Below are positions 17,864 to 27,491 of a DNA stretch of 44,520 bases, piece after piece. The notes under the pieces were generated by a model. The model worked only from the letters and a program-made list of their open reading frames with translations, made no database searches and was not told the DNA's origin. This DNA is from Hyphomicrobiales bacterium (GTDB lineage Bacteria; Pseudomonadota; Alphaproteobacteria; Rhizobiales; Rhizobiaceae), in the NCBI GenBank assembly GCA_900472485.1, contig UCII01000007.1, positions 72,614-117,133 on the forward strand, written 5' to 3'. Every line of letters starts with the position of its first letter. Position 1 is the stretch's first letter. A program made the translations under genes and the position numbers.

Positions 17864-18388
17864 ATGTTCGTTCGCGTTCTTGTCATTGCCGGTATCATTG
17901 CCGTTGCGGCAACCCAGGTGCCGATGCTGGTGGATAGCTATAACGAGCACGCCGCAAAGCCGGCGCCTGTCGAAGCCGTTTCCCTAACCCCACCGAAGAC
18001 CGAGGCACCCGTCTCCTACGGCAGCGTTCAGCTACGCGCCAATTCGGGCGGTCACTATGAGGGTGATTTCACGATCAACGGCCGGTCCGTGCACGGAATG
18101 ATCGATACCGGCGCGACCTATGTGGCAATGAACGAGAGCACCGCGCGCAGCCTCGGCTTCAGCGGCGTCGATCTCGACTATCGCTACACGGTCCAGACCG
18201 CGAATGGCGCTTCCAAGGTCGCCTACATCAAACTCGACCGTCTGGAGATCGGCACGATCCGGGTTCGCGATATCGACGCCGTAGTGGCAAAGGACAGCGC
18301 ATTGAGCACCACGCTGATCGGCATGAGCTTCATGAAGAAGCTGAACTCCTATGGAGTGCAGAATGGCACGCTGCTCCTGAAGCAATAG
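17864..18388 (+). CDS. Membrane-anchored clan AA (retropepsin-like) aspartic protease
   Basis: A 174-residue protein of the TIGR02281-type family. An N-terminal membrane helix (about 2-20) is followed by a linker and a single retropepsin-like domain (about 60-172). GMIDTGATYVAM holds the active-site DTGA, and the second hallmark LIGMSFMKKLNSYGV closes the domain. Such single-domain proteases act as dimers; the substrate in rhizobia is unknown. The ATG at 17864 is preferred because GGAGGGG precedes it; an in-frame ATG at 17834 lacks a ribosome site. It stands alone between two convergent nucleoside operons and shows no link to them. Confidence 0.85.
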   Translation: MFVRVLVIAGIIAVAATQVPMLVDSYNEHAAKPAPVEAVSLTPPKTEAPVSYGSVQLRANSGGHYEGDFTINGRSVHGMIDTGATYVAMNESTARSLGFSGVDLDYRYTVQTANGASKVAYIKLDRLEIGTIRVRDIDAVVAKDSALSTTLIGMSFMKKLNSYGVQNGTLLLKQ

Positions 18389-18441
18389 AACGGCCAGGAC
18401 AGATCAAGAAGCCGCCAAGCGACCGGATGTAGCTTTTCAAA

Positions 18442-19749
18442 TCAAATCCTGCCGAGGATGACAGGCGAGAGCGCTGGCGCCGCGTCCGCGATGCGATAAT
18501 TAGCCGACAAATCGCCAACAGCCTTCTGCGCACTTGCTTCGTCCGCTGCATGCACGGTGGCGATGCGATCGCCCCTGCTCACCCTCGTGCCGAGCGGCAG
18601 GATATCGCTGAAGCCGACGCGATGATCGATCTTGTCCTGCGGGCGGCGGCGGCCGCCACCAAGATCGATCACGCTCATGCCGATATCTCGCGCATCGCAG
18701 GCACCGAGCCAGCCATCGGCGACGGCCAAAACCAGCTTCTGTACCGGCGCGCTCACCAGATAGTGATCGGGATGTTCGAGCAGATCGGCTGGGCCGCCGA
18801 GACCATGCACCATGCGGCCGAAGATGTCTGCCGCCTTACCGGAGCTCAAAGCCTCGCGCGCCCTGCCCTCGGCTTCGCCAGCGTTGGCGGCAATGCCGGC
18901 TTGCACGAGCATTTCGGATGCGAAGGCAAGGACGACCGTCTCAAGCCGCGTGCCCGACTTGTTGCCCTTCAGGAAATCCAGGCAGTTGCGAAGTTCGACC
19001 ACATTGCCGGCCGCGTCGGCCAGAGGCTGGTTCATGTCGGTGATCAGGGCCGAGGTCTTGACCCCGCCGCCATTGGCCACCTCCACCAGCGAGCGCGCCA
19101 GTGTCTCGGCTTCTTCCTTCGAGGTCATGAAGGCGCCGCTGCCGATCTTGACGTCGAGCACCAGCGTTTCCAGCCCTGCGGCCAGCTTCTTCGATAGAAT
19201 GGACGCCGTAATCAGAGGCGCCGAATCGACCGTCGCGGTGACGTCGCGCACCGCATAGAGCTTGCCGTCGGCGGGCGCCAGCGCGCCGGTCTGGCCGATG
19301 ATGGCGCAGCCGGCCTCCTCGACCACCTTACGAAAACGGGCCGCATCCGGGGTGATCCCGTAACCGGGAATGGATTCCAGCTTGTCGAGCGTGCCGCCGG
19401 TGTGGCCGAGACCGCGGCCAGAGATCATCGGCACGGCGAGGCCGCAGGCGGCGGCGATGGGAGCCAGCATCAGCGAAACGTTGTCGCCGACACCACCCGT
19501 CGAGTGCTTGTCGGCGATCGGCCTGCCGATGCCATCCCAGGAGAGCGTGTCGCCGGAGCGGGCCATGGCGAGCGTCAGCGCTACCGTTTCCTCCCGCGTC
19601 ATACCGCGAAACCAGACGGCCATGGCAAAGGCGCCGATCTGGCTTTCAGCCAGTTCGCCACGCCCCAAAGCACCGATAAACGCATCGATATCGGCGGCAG
19701 AAAGGGTGGCGCCGTTACGCTTCTGCCGGATGATCTCCTGCGGGATCAT
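18442..19749 (-). CDS. deoA: Thymidine phosphorylase
   Basis: A 435-residue homodimeric enzyme that splits thymidine or deoxyuridine with phosphate into base and 2-deoxyribose-1-phosphate. The KHSTGGVGDNVSL phosphate loop is near 82-94, the family signature SGRGLGHTGGTLDKLESI near 114-131, and the C-terminal domain includes DKIDHRVGFSDILPLG. It is the last gene of the eight-gene minus-strand operon, three bases after deoC. Its product goes to DeoB and DeoC; uracil goes to Upp. Confidence 0.97.
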   Translation of the reverse strand: MIPQEIIRQKRNGATLSAADIDAFIGALGRGELAESQIGAFAMAVWFRGMTREETVALTLAMARSGDTLSWDGIGRPIADKHSTGGVGDNVSLMLAPIAAACGLAVPMISGRGLGHTGGTLDKLESIPGYGITPDAARFRKVVEEAGCAIIGQTGALAPADGKLYAVRDVTATVDSAPLITASILSKKLAAGLETLVLDVKIGSGAFMTSKEEAETLARSLVEVANGGGVKTSALITDMNQPLADAAGNVVELRNCLDFLKGNKSGTRLETVVLAFASEMLVQAGIAANAGEAEGRAREALSSGKAADIFGRMVHGLGGPADLLEHPDHYLVSAPVQKLVLAVADGWLGACDARDIGMSVIDLGGGRRRPQDKIDHRVGFSDILPLGTRVSRGDRIATVHAADEASAQKAVGDLSANYRIADAAPALSPVILGRI

Positions 19750-19752
19750 GGA

Positions 19753-20526
19753 TCAGTAGCCTGAAGATGCCGTCTTGGACTCACCGCCGGCCAGCACGTT
19801 CGAGATATCGTCGAGCAGGCTCGATGCACCGAAACGGAAGGTCGAGGGCATGGCCCAATCGGGCGCCATGATGGTCTCGGCAAGGCTGAGGTAGAGAGCC
19901 GCATCCGAGACGGAGCCGATGCCGCCAGCAGGCTTGAAGCCGACTTTGCGGCCGCTTGCACGGATCGCCCGCAGCATGATATCGGCGGCCTCCAGCGTCG
20001 CATTGACGGTGACCTTGCCGGTGGAGGTCTTGATAAAATCGGAACCAGCATCGATCGCAAGTTCCGACGCGCGCCGGATCAGCGCGGTATCCTTGAGCTC
20101 TCCTGTTTCGAGGATGGTCTTCAGAAGGACCGGGCCTTTGCATTCGGCCTTTACCGCGGCAACCATGTCGGTGACGGCCTGCTCATTGCCCGCCAGAAAG
20201 GTGCGATAAGGAATGACCAGATCGATCTCGTCGGCGCCATCGGCAATGGCTTCACGCGCTTCAGCGGCAACATCGGCCACCTCCATATCGCCGGCCGGGA
20301 AATTCACCACAGTCGCGATCTTCACGACATGATCGGTTCCGAGAATGGCGCGCGCCTGGGCGACAAAGCGCGGCCAGATGCAGATGGCGGCCGTATTGCC
20401 ATAGGGCGATTGCGCGCGGGCGCACAGCGCCTCGATCTGAGCCGGCGTGCAGTCGTCCTTGAGATTGGTCAAGTCGAGAAGGGAAAGCGCAACGGCTGCC
20501 GTTTCTCTCAGGGAATGGCCCGTCAT
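19753..20526 (-). CDS. deoC: Deoxyribose-phosphate aldolase
   Basis: A 257-residue class I aldolase that cleaves 2-deoxyribose-5-phosphate to acetaldehyde and glyceraldehyde-3-phosphate. The TIM barrel shows Asp102 (DEIDLVIPY), the Schiff-base Lys166 in DFIKTSTGK and Lys198 in GFKPAGGIG, which match the E. coli D102/K167/K201 triad. The start codon overlaps the purine nucleoside phosphorylase stop as ATGA, and deoA begins three bases after its stop. Confidence 0.97.
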   Translation of the reverse strand: MTGHSLRETAAVALSLLDLTNLKDDCTPAQIEALCARAQSPYGNTAAICIWPRFVAQARAILGTDHVVKIATVVNFPAGDMEVADVAAEAREAIADGADEIDLVIPYRTFLAGNEQAVTDMVAAVKAECKGPVLLKTILETGELKDTALIRRASELAIDAGSDFIKTSTGKVTVNATLEAADIMLRAIRASGRKVGFKPAGGIGSVSDAALYLSLAETIMAPDWAMPSTFRFGASSLLDDISNVLAGGESKTASSGY

Positions 20527-21329
20527 TCTGGGTCTCCTTCGTCCGCGATCATTTCTTTCAGGATAGCGGCAAGCCGTGCACCGCCGACCGGGGCCATGTC
20601 CTTCGTCTCCTCATGCGAGAGCTCGCCGCCGGTCATGCCAGCACCATAGTTAGTGATGACGGAGGCGGCGGCAACCCTCAAACCGAAAAGACGCGCCAGG
20701 ATGACTTCCGGCACCGTCGACATGCCGACGGCATCGGCACCGAGAATGCGCGCCATGCGGATCTCTGCCGGCGTTTCGAAGCTCGGGCCTGAAAACCACA
20801 TATAGACACCGTGCGACAACTTGATCTCGGCCTTTTCCGCCGCCTTTCGCATGCGCATGATGAGGTCGGTATCATAGGCGCTTGTCATGCCGACGAAGCG
20901 CCTGTCACTCTCCTCGCCGATCAGCGGGTTCATGCCGGAATAGTTGATGTGATCGGTGATCTGCATCACCGAGCCCGGCGGCATCTCTTCCCGCAGCGAT
21001 CCGGCCGAGTTCGTCAGGATCAGCGTATCGACGCCGAGTGCCTTCAGGGTCTCGATCGGCGCGCGCATGGCATTGGCGTCGCCCTTTTCGTAATAATGCA
21101 CCCGACCAGAGAGCATGACGACAGGGACATCGCCGAGCTTGCCTGCTACCAGCGTGCCGGCATGACCGGAGACGGCGCTGACCGGAAAGCCGGGCAGGTC
21201 GGCGTAGGGAATGCGCAGGGCCTCTTTGACCTCATCCACCAGAGAGCCGAGACCGGAGCCCAAAATGATGCCGTAGCGCGGCTTCAGCTCGCCGAGCTTC
21301 TCGGCGAGGATATCGGCGGCCGCGCTCAT
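20523..21329 (-). CDS. Purine nucleoside phosphorylase (trimeric, PNP-II type)
   Basis: A 268-residue enzyme splitting inosine and guanosine (ribo and deoxy) into base and pentose-1-phosphate. GIILGSGLGSLVDEV lies near residue 19, SGRVHYYEKGD near 75 (phosphate-binding His) and LTNSAGSLREEMPPG near 103-117, all of the low-molecular-mass trimeric family (PunA/XapA), not the hexameric DeoD type. The frame is open upstream to 21566, but the ATG at 21329 is the true start: the extension merely covers cdd in another frame. It overlaps cdd and deoC by four bases each. Confidence 0.94.
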   Translation of the reverse strand: MSAAADILAEKLGELKPRYGIILGSGLGSLVDEVKEALRIPYADLPGFPVSAVSGHAGTLVAGKLGDVPVVMLSGRVHYYEKGDANAMRAPIETLKALGVDTLILTNSAGSLREEMPPGSVMQITDHINYSGMNPLIGEESDRRFVGMTSAYDTDLIMRMRKAAEKAEIKLSHGVYMWFSGPSFETPAEIRMARILGADAVGMSTVPEVILARLFGLRVAAASVITNYGAGMTGGELSHEETKDMAPVGGARLAAILKEMIADEGDPE

Positions 21330-21718
21330 CCGAGCACCTCCGTTTCGAAGCTGAAGGGCAGCATCTCGTCCATGGTCATGGTCTTCTTCACGCCGGTTTC
21401 GTCGCAAAGATAAATGCGCGTCTCCTTGCTGGCAAATTCGGCGATCTTCTGCCGGCAGCCGCCGCAGGGCGGGCAGAGCGGCAGCTTCTCGGCGATGACG
21501 GCAATCTCGACGATCTTCTTGGAGCCGCCCATGATCATCTGGCCGATCGCCGTCGGTTCGGCGCACCAGCCCTGCGGGAAGGACAGGTTTTCGATATTGG
21601 CGCCGGTATAGATCTTGCCATCCTCGGCGCGGATCGCCGCGCCGACCGGGAATTTCGAATAGGGAGCATGCGCGAAAGCCATCGCGGCGCGCGCGGCCTC
21701 GAACAGATCATGCGACAT
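21326..21718 (-). CDS. cdd: Cytidine deaminase
   Basis: A 130-residue tetrameric zinc enzyme converting (deoxy)cytidine to (deoxy)uridine. The zinc site is complete: CAE at 52-54 with the catalytic Glu54, and PCGGC with Cys85 and Cys88. The residue after CAE is Pro in place of the more common Arg (CAEPTAI), a known variation in position, not a lost catalytic residue. It begins three bases after the permease stop and overlaps the phosphorylase start, placing it inside the operon. Confidence 0.95.
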   Translation of the reverse strand: MSHDLFEAARAAMAFAHAPYSKFPVGAAIRAEDGKIYTGANIENLSFPQGWCAEPTAIGQMIMGGSKKIVEIAVIAEKLPLCPPCGGCRQKIAEFASKETRIYLCDETGVKKTMTMDEMLPFSFETEVLG

Positions 21719-21721
21719 GGT

Positions 21722-22693
21722 TTAGCGCTCCTTGGTATAGGGCACGCCACCGGCCTTCGGGGGCTTGGCGACGCCGATAAAGCCTGCAAGCAGGATGCAG
21801 GTGAGGATATAGGGCAGCGCCTGGAAAATCTGTACCGGCACCTCGCCAATGCCCGGAACCGCCTTGCCCTGCATGAAATTGGCGAAGGCATCGAGAAAGC
21901 CGAAGAGAAGGCAGGTGAACATGACCGGCACCGGCTTCCATTTGGCGAAGATCAGTGCGGCCAGCGCGATATAGCCTTTGCCGGCCGACATGTTGTTGAT
22001 GAAGGCGGCCGACTGGGCGATGGCGAGATAGGTCCCGGAGAAGCCGCAGAGGATACCGGCTGCTATCAGCGAGCGATAGCGCAGCCATTCGACCGAAATG
22101 CCGGCTGTATCGACAGCGCCGGGATTTTCGCCGACAGCACGCAGCCGCAGACCGAAACGGGTGCGATAAAGGATCCACCAGGAAATCGGCACCGTCAGGA
22201 AGGCGAGATAGGTCAGGATATTGTTGCCCGAGATGACATTGGCATAGAGCGGCCCGATGAACGGAACGTCGCGAAGGGCATCGGCGCCGGGCAGAGTGAT
22301 ACCGGAAAAGCGCGCGGTAGCAGGCAGGGTCGGCGTACGGCCGCCCTGCCCGAACCAGGCCTGACCGAGAACGATGGTCAGGCCGGCCATCAGGAAGTTG
22401 ATCGCGACGCCCGAAACGATCTGATTGCCGCGATTGGTGATCGAGGCGAAACCGTGCAGCAGGCCGACAACAACCGAGACGACGATGCCTGCGCCAAGGC
22501 CGGCCCAGGGTGAGCCGCTGATCGAGGCGACGCAGGCGGCAGCGAAGGCGGAGGCCAGCATCTTGCCTTCAAGGCCGATATCGAAGATGCCCGCGCGCTC
22601 GGAAAACAGGCCCGCCAGCGCCGTGAAGATCAGCGGAATCGACAGACGGATCGTCGATCCAAGTATGCTGATGAGAAGATCATAATAATCCAT
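21722..22693 (-). CDS. Nucleoside ABC transporter permease (second subunit)
   Basis: A 323-residue branched-chain/nucleoside-type permease (BPD_transp_2) with about eight to ten membrane helices and the family segment SERAGIFDIGLEGKMLASAF near 30-50. It forms the inner-membrane channel with the preceding permease. The ATG at 22693 has GAGG eight bases upstream; a longer in-frame extension to 22774 covers only the end of the previous gene. It resembles NupQ/YufQ subunits of nucleoside importers, and the downstream salvage genes support nucleosides as substrate. Confidence 0.9.
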   Translation of the reverse strand: MDYYDLLISILGSTIRLSIPLIFTALAGLFSERAGIFDIGLEGKMLASAFAAACVASISGSPWAGLGAGIVVSVVVGLLHGFASITNRGNQIVSGVAINFLMAGLTIVLGQAWFGQGGRTPTLPATARFSGITLPGADALRDVPFIGPLYANVISGNNILTYLAFLTVPISWWILYRTRFGLRLRAVGENPGAVDTAGISVEWLRYRSLIAAGILCGFSGTYLAIAQSAAFINNMSAGKGYIALAALIFAKWKPVPVMFTCLLFGFLDAFANFMQGKAVPGIGEVPVQIFQALPYILTCILLAGFIGVAKPPKAGGVPYTKER

Positions 22694-22703
22694 CGTCCGA
22701 TCC

Positions 22704-23807
22704 TCACGTCCTGGCGAATGTCTGGTAGATGCGTACGAGCGCAGGTCGGAACATGTACTCGAGAGCCCCGGCAAACAGGATGACGAGACCCTGGATCACC
22801 ACGATCATGTCGCGCGTGATGTTCGGCATGTCGAAGGACAGCGCGTCGCCGCCCTGATAGAGAATGCCGAACAGGATCGCCGCCACGATGATGCCAAGCG
22901 GATGATTGCGGCCCATCAGCGACACGGCGATGCCGACAAAGCCCGCACCGAGCACGAATTCCACCTGCAGGCGCGCGGAAGCGCCCATGACGGGATTGAG
23001 CGCCATCATGCCGGCAAGGCCGCCGGAAAGCAGCATGGCGATGATGACCGTGCGGGCATAGGGAATGCCGGCATAGACCGCAGCGGTCGGGCTCAGGCCT
23101 AGCGTGCGCATTTCATAGCCGAGCTTGGTGCGCCAGACGAGCACCCAGACCAGGAAGCACATGACCAGCGCGATCAGGAACGACACGTTGAGCGGTGCCG
23201 CACCGATGGTCGAGCCGAACATATCCATCAACCAGCCGAGCTTCGGCAGCTGACCGCCCTCCAGAAAGGTGCGGGTTTCAGGCGCCATCTTGCCCGGAAC
23301 GATCAGTATATGCACCAGCAGGAAGTTCATCATGGCCGATGCGATGAAATTGAACATGATCGTGGTGATGACGACGTGGCTGCCGCGCTTGGCCTGAAGC
23401 CAGGCAGGAATGAAGGCCCAGAGCGCCCCGAAGATCGCCGCGCCGATGACGGCAAAGGGCATCGTCACATACCAGGGCACATAACGGTCTAGGGTCAATG
23501 CCACCAGGGCGCAGCCGAGACCGCCGACATAGGCCTGGCCTTCCGAGCCGATATTGAAAAGGCCGGCATGGATGGCGACGGCGACCGAAAGGCCGGTGAA
23601 GATGAAGCTCGTCGCATAATACAGCGTGAAGCCGATGCCTTCGCCGCTGCCGAGAGCGCCCTGCAGCAGCAGCACGAGCGCATCGAGCGGGCTCTCGCCA
23701 ATGAACCAGACGACGAGGCCTGATATCAGGAAGGCAACAATCAGGTTGAGAAGGGGGATCAGGCCGTAGGTGATCCAATTGGGGAGCGGAACGGAAGCCG
23801 TGCTCAT
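22704..23807 (-). CDS. Nucleoside ABC transporter permease (first subunit)
   Basis: A 367-residue BPD_transp_2 permease with roughly ten membrane helices and the family stretch AIHAGLFNIGSEGQAYVGGL near 83-102. It matches NupP/YufP in type and order. The ATG at 23807 follows the ATPase stop by seven bases with GAGG in between. It is encoded between the ATPase and the second permease, the normal order for BMP-type importers. Confidence 0.9.
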   Translation of the reverse strand: MSTASVPLPNWITYGLIPLLNLIVAFLISGLVVWFIGESPLDALVLLLQGALGSGEGIGFTLYYATSFIFTGLSVAVAIHAGLFNIGSEGQAYVGGLGCALVALTLDRYVPWYVTMPFAVIGAAIFGALWAFIPAWLQAKRGSHVVITTIMFNFIASAMMNFLLVHILIVPGKMAPETRTFLEGGQLPKLGWLMDMFGSTIGAAPLNVSFLIALVMCFLVWVLVWRTKLGYEMRTLGLSPTAAVYAGIPYARTVIIAMLLSGGLAGMMALNPVMGASARLQVEFVLGAGFVGIAVSLMGRNHPLGIIVAAILFGILYQGGDALSFDMPNITRDMIVVIQGLVILFAGALEYMFRPALVRIYQTFART

Positions 23808-23814
23808 ATACGCC

Positions 23815-25326
<1,512 letters not shown>

Positions 25327-25361
25327 TATAGGGGCTCCAGAAACCGGTTTCCGGATAAGAA

Positions 25362-25398
25362 AAGGGCGTATGACGTTTTTGTCCCGTCATACGCCCTT
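25362..25398 (-). terminator. Intercistronic hairpin between the binding protein and ATPase genes
   Basis: A perfect 14-base inverted repeat (25362-25375 against 25385-25398, AAGGGCGTATGACG) with a 9-base loop starts eight bases after the binding-protein stop on the minus strand and is followed by TTTCTTAT. The T-run is interrupted, so read-through is expected. Hairpins in this place usually cap the binding-protein mRNA or attenuate, giving more binding protein than membrane complex. Confidence 0.8.
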
Positions 25399-25406
25399 AT
25401 TTCATA

Positions 25407-26402
25407 TCAGTTCTTCGGGCAGGCGTTGTCGGTCAGATAGTCGTGAACCTTGATGGTGCCAGCGACGATATCGGTCCGGGCCTTGTCGACGGCAGCCTGG
25501 ATTTCCGGAGTGACGAGCGACTTGTTGTTGTCGTCGATAGCGACGGCGACGCCGTCTTCCTTCAGGCCGAGTTCCTGCGTGCCAGGCGTGAACTTGCCGT
25601 TCTTGGCGTCGCTGAAGGCGTTGTAAACGGCGAGGTCGACGCGCTTGACGACGGAGGTCAGAACGGAACCCGGGTGCAGGTAGTTCTGGTTCGAGTCGAC
25701 GCCGATCGACAGCTTCTTGTTGTCGGCCGCGGTCTGCAGCACGCCGAGGCCGGTCGCGCCGGCAGCCGCATAGACAACGTCTGCGCCCTGGTCGATCTGG
25801 TTCTTGGTGAGTTCGCCGCCGCGAACCGGGTCGTTCCAGGCAGCACCGGTCGTACCGGTCATGTTCTGGAAGACTTCGATCTTCGGATTGGTCGCGCGCG
25901 CACCCAGCTCGTAGCCGCATTCGAACTTGCGGATCAGCGGAATGTCCATGCCGCCGACGAAACCGATCTTACCGGACTTCGATGCAAGGGCAGCCATGAC
26001 GCCGGCGAGGTAGGAACCTTCGTTTTCCTTGAACTTGACGGAGCGGACGTTCGGCAGATCAAGGCTGTCGTCGATCAGGACGAATTCGGTCTTCGGATAT
26101 TCGGCAGCAACCTTCTGAAGCGCGGAGGTCCAGGCAAAGGAAACAGCGATAACCGGATTGAAGCCCTTGCTGGCAAAGTTGCGCAGCGCCTGTTCGCCCT
26201 GGGTGTCGCCCGTCGGCTCGAAGTCGCGGTAAGCGATGCCGGTTTCCTTCTTGAACTTTTCAGCGCCGTTATAGGCAGCTTCGTTGAAGGATTTGTCGAA
26301 CTTGCCGCCGGTTCCGTAAACGATTGCCGGCTTGATATCGGCCGCAAGCGCCGTTGCCGACATGGCAGCCAGGGCGAAAAGGGTCAAAAGGGATTTTTTC
26401 AT
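25407..26402 (-). CDS. BMP family nucleoside-binding protein of the ABC importer
   Basis: A 331-residue periplasmic protein. It has a clear signal peptide (MKKSLLTLF to ALA, cleavage near 20) without a lipobox Cys, then the Bmp/PnrA/Med domain: AIVYGTGGKFDKSFNEAAYNG opening near 25, FEPTGDTQGEQALRNFASKG near 68, and GFVGGMDIPLIRKFECGY near 145. The frame is open to 26618, but homology and the signal peptide start at 26402. BMP proteins bind purine and other nucleosides; the downstream cdd-PNP-deoC-deoA genes point to broad nucleoside uptake. It is first in the operon. Confidence 0.93.
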   Translation of the reverse strand: MKKSLLTLFALAAMSATALAADIKPAIVYGTGGKFDKSFNEAAYNGAEKFKKETGIAYRDFEPTGDTQGEQALRNFASKGFNPVIAVSFAWTSALQKVAAEYPKTEFVLIDDSLDLPNVRSVKFKENEGSYLAGVMAALASKSGKIGFVGGMDIPLIRKFECGYELGARATNPKIEVFQNMTGTTGAAWNDPVRGGELTKNQIDQGADVVYAAAGATGLGVLQTAADNKKLSIGVDSNQNYLHPGSVLTSVVKRVDLAVYNAFSDAKNGKFTPGTQELGLKEDGVAVAIDDNNKSLVTPEIQAAVDKARTDIVAGTIKVHDYLTDNACPKN

Positions 26403-26771
26403 GTGGTGCAGCCCTATTGTTTCTATCTTGTTGGGTCCTCCCGCAAGCCCGTTGACCGGGCAAGTCTGCGGAACCGCCGACCTCCCCGAGGCCAAGCTGG
26501 CGCGCATCCTTGCATGGCTGCATGAAAAATTCACGAGAAATTTTTCAGTTGGTAAAGATTTGTGGGAATTGGTGAAAACCCATCCAAACGACCCGTTTTT
26601 TAAACAATTTCGGACCAAAACTGCAATTTTATTGATCAGAACAGCTGCCGGTCAGCTCTCCGCGATCGCTAGTTCTACCGCTCGCCGCACTGCGATGGAA
26701 CCGCTGCCAATTCCTTCCGACGCCTCTCAATTCCCTGAATGGCACAGGCCGAAAGACACAGGCCGAACCCC
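26403..26771 (-). promoter_or_regulatory. 369-base control region upstream of the nucleoside importer operon, with a palindrome
   Basis: No gene is supported. A 9-base perfect inverted repeat, TGAAAAATT (26523-26531) / AATTTTTCA (26539-26547) with spacer CACGAGA, lies about 120-145 bases before the binding-protein start. Dyads of the form TGAAA-N-TTTCA are typical of RpiR/MurR- and related regulators. Further upstream on the minus strand TTGCAG and TTAAAA (26624 to 26596) are spaced 17 apart and could be a -35/-10 pair. Operator and promoter assignments are inference. Confidence 0.45.
26743..26767. repeat. 11-base tandem repeat at the 3' end of the small membrane-protein gene
   Basis: CACAGGCCGAA occurs at 26743-26753 and 26757-26767, period 14. 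It lies just beyond the stop codon of the gene at 26772-27089. Too short to classify; probably slippage. Confidence 0.5.
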
Positions 26772-27089
26772 TTACGCGCTGAAGCGGCCGGCTGCAGGCT
26801 GGCGCTTGTAGGCGATCACCCACAGCAACAGGGAAATCACCAGGAAAACGGCGAAAGCCGGCTGAAACAGCAGCCATTGCATCGCCATGTCGTAGAGGCG
26901 GGGATGAACGTAATAGGCAATCGCCGAGCGGAGGCTTGCGAGCGACGACGGGCTGACATCGTTCCACGCATCCCCCATTGGGGTCATGACCACGGCGGAA
27001 GCCGCAACGGATTGTATGGAATCGATAGTGCCGGCGATAACAGCCACCACCAGCGCGACAAGGCTGGCAAAACGCAACAGGAAACGCAT
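26772..27089 (-). CDS. Small two-helix inner-membrane protein, function unknown
   Basis: A 105-residue protein. The N-terminal segment FLLRFASLVALVVAVIAGTIDSI (first helix or uncleaved signal) and a second hydrophobic segment WLLFQPAFAVFLVISLLLWVIAY near 72-95 flank a polar loop of about 45 residues. The tail is basic (KRQPAAGRF), placing it in the cytoplasm. A perfect GGAGGAG seven bases before the ATG at 27089 fixes the start; the longer frame to 27227 is not homologous-looking. It resembles conserved hypothetical proteins of Rhizobiaceae; I do not recognise a function. Confidence 0.75.
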   Translation of the reverse strand: MRFLLRFASLVALVVAVIAGTIDSIQSVAASAVVMTPMGDAWNDVSPSSLASLRSAIAYYVHPRLYDMAMQWLLFQPAFAVFLVISLLLWVIAYKRQPAAGRFSA

Positions 27090-27245
27090 AAACTCCTCCG
27101 GATACTCCCTATGTTCAGCCCTGACGGGCCGACCGGTCTTATGCCGCCTCATCCATTTCTTTAGATAAGTGGAGCGCGAAATAAGCGCAATGGGGATGAG
27201 ACGCAGAGTTTTGCGCCAACAAGTCAAAAATCTGTCAGATTCGGG

Positions 27246-27275
27246 TTGATTGCCAGGAATTCATCGGTATATATC
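27246..27275 (+). promoter_or_regulatory. Candidate promoter of tRNA-Ser
   Basis: TTGATT (27246-27251) and TATATA (27268-27273) are 16 bases apart, a plausible sigma70-type -35/-10 pair about 50 bases before the tRNA. Assigned by spacing and position only. Confidence 0.4.
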
Positions 27276-27322
27276 GCGGCCGTTCCGACGATTTGCTTCC
27301 TGACCGGGTGCGAAACGCCAAA

Positions 27323-27412
27323 GGACAGGTGGCCGAGTGGTTTAAGGCGCACGCCTGGAACGCGTGTGTACGTGAAAGCGTACCGAGGGTTCGAATCCCT
27401 CCCTGTCCGCCA
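27323..27412 (+). tRNA. tRNA-Ser (anticodon GGA), CCA encoded
   Basis: The acceptor stem GGACAGG (27323-27329) pairs with CCTGTCC (27402-27408), followed by discriminator G and an encoded CCA (27410-27412). The anticodon stem CACGC/GCGTG encloses the loop CTGGAAC, giving anticodon GGA for UCC/UCU codons. The long variable arm GTACG..CGTAC is the class II hallmark of serine tRNAs, and the T-arm GAGGGTTCGAATCCCTC is perfect. No copy of its 3' end was found further right, so there is no visible attachment-site duplication. Confidence 0.97.
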
Positions 27413-27491
27413 TATTCATCCACTCTCCGCATGTCTTTGGTATGGCAATGGCGAAGCTTACATTATGTCTAAATTCTCGCTGGCTAGCCTG

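Noticed and set aside
21550..21570. CAEP in place of CAER in cytidine deaminase as an inactivating change
   Set aside because: The zinc ligand Cys and catalytic Glu are kept; the following residue varies, so this does not indicate loss of function.
26332..26811. 159-codon plus-strand frame covering the nucleoside importer control region
   Set aside because: Starts inside the binding-protein gene in antisense, has no ribosome site and no recognisable sequence.
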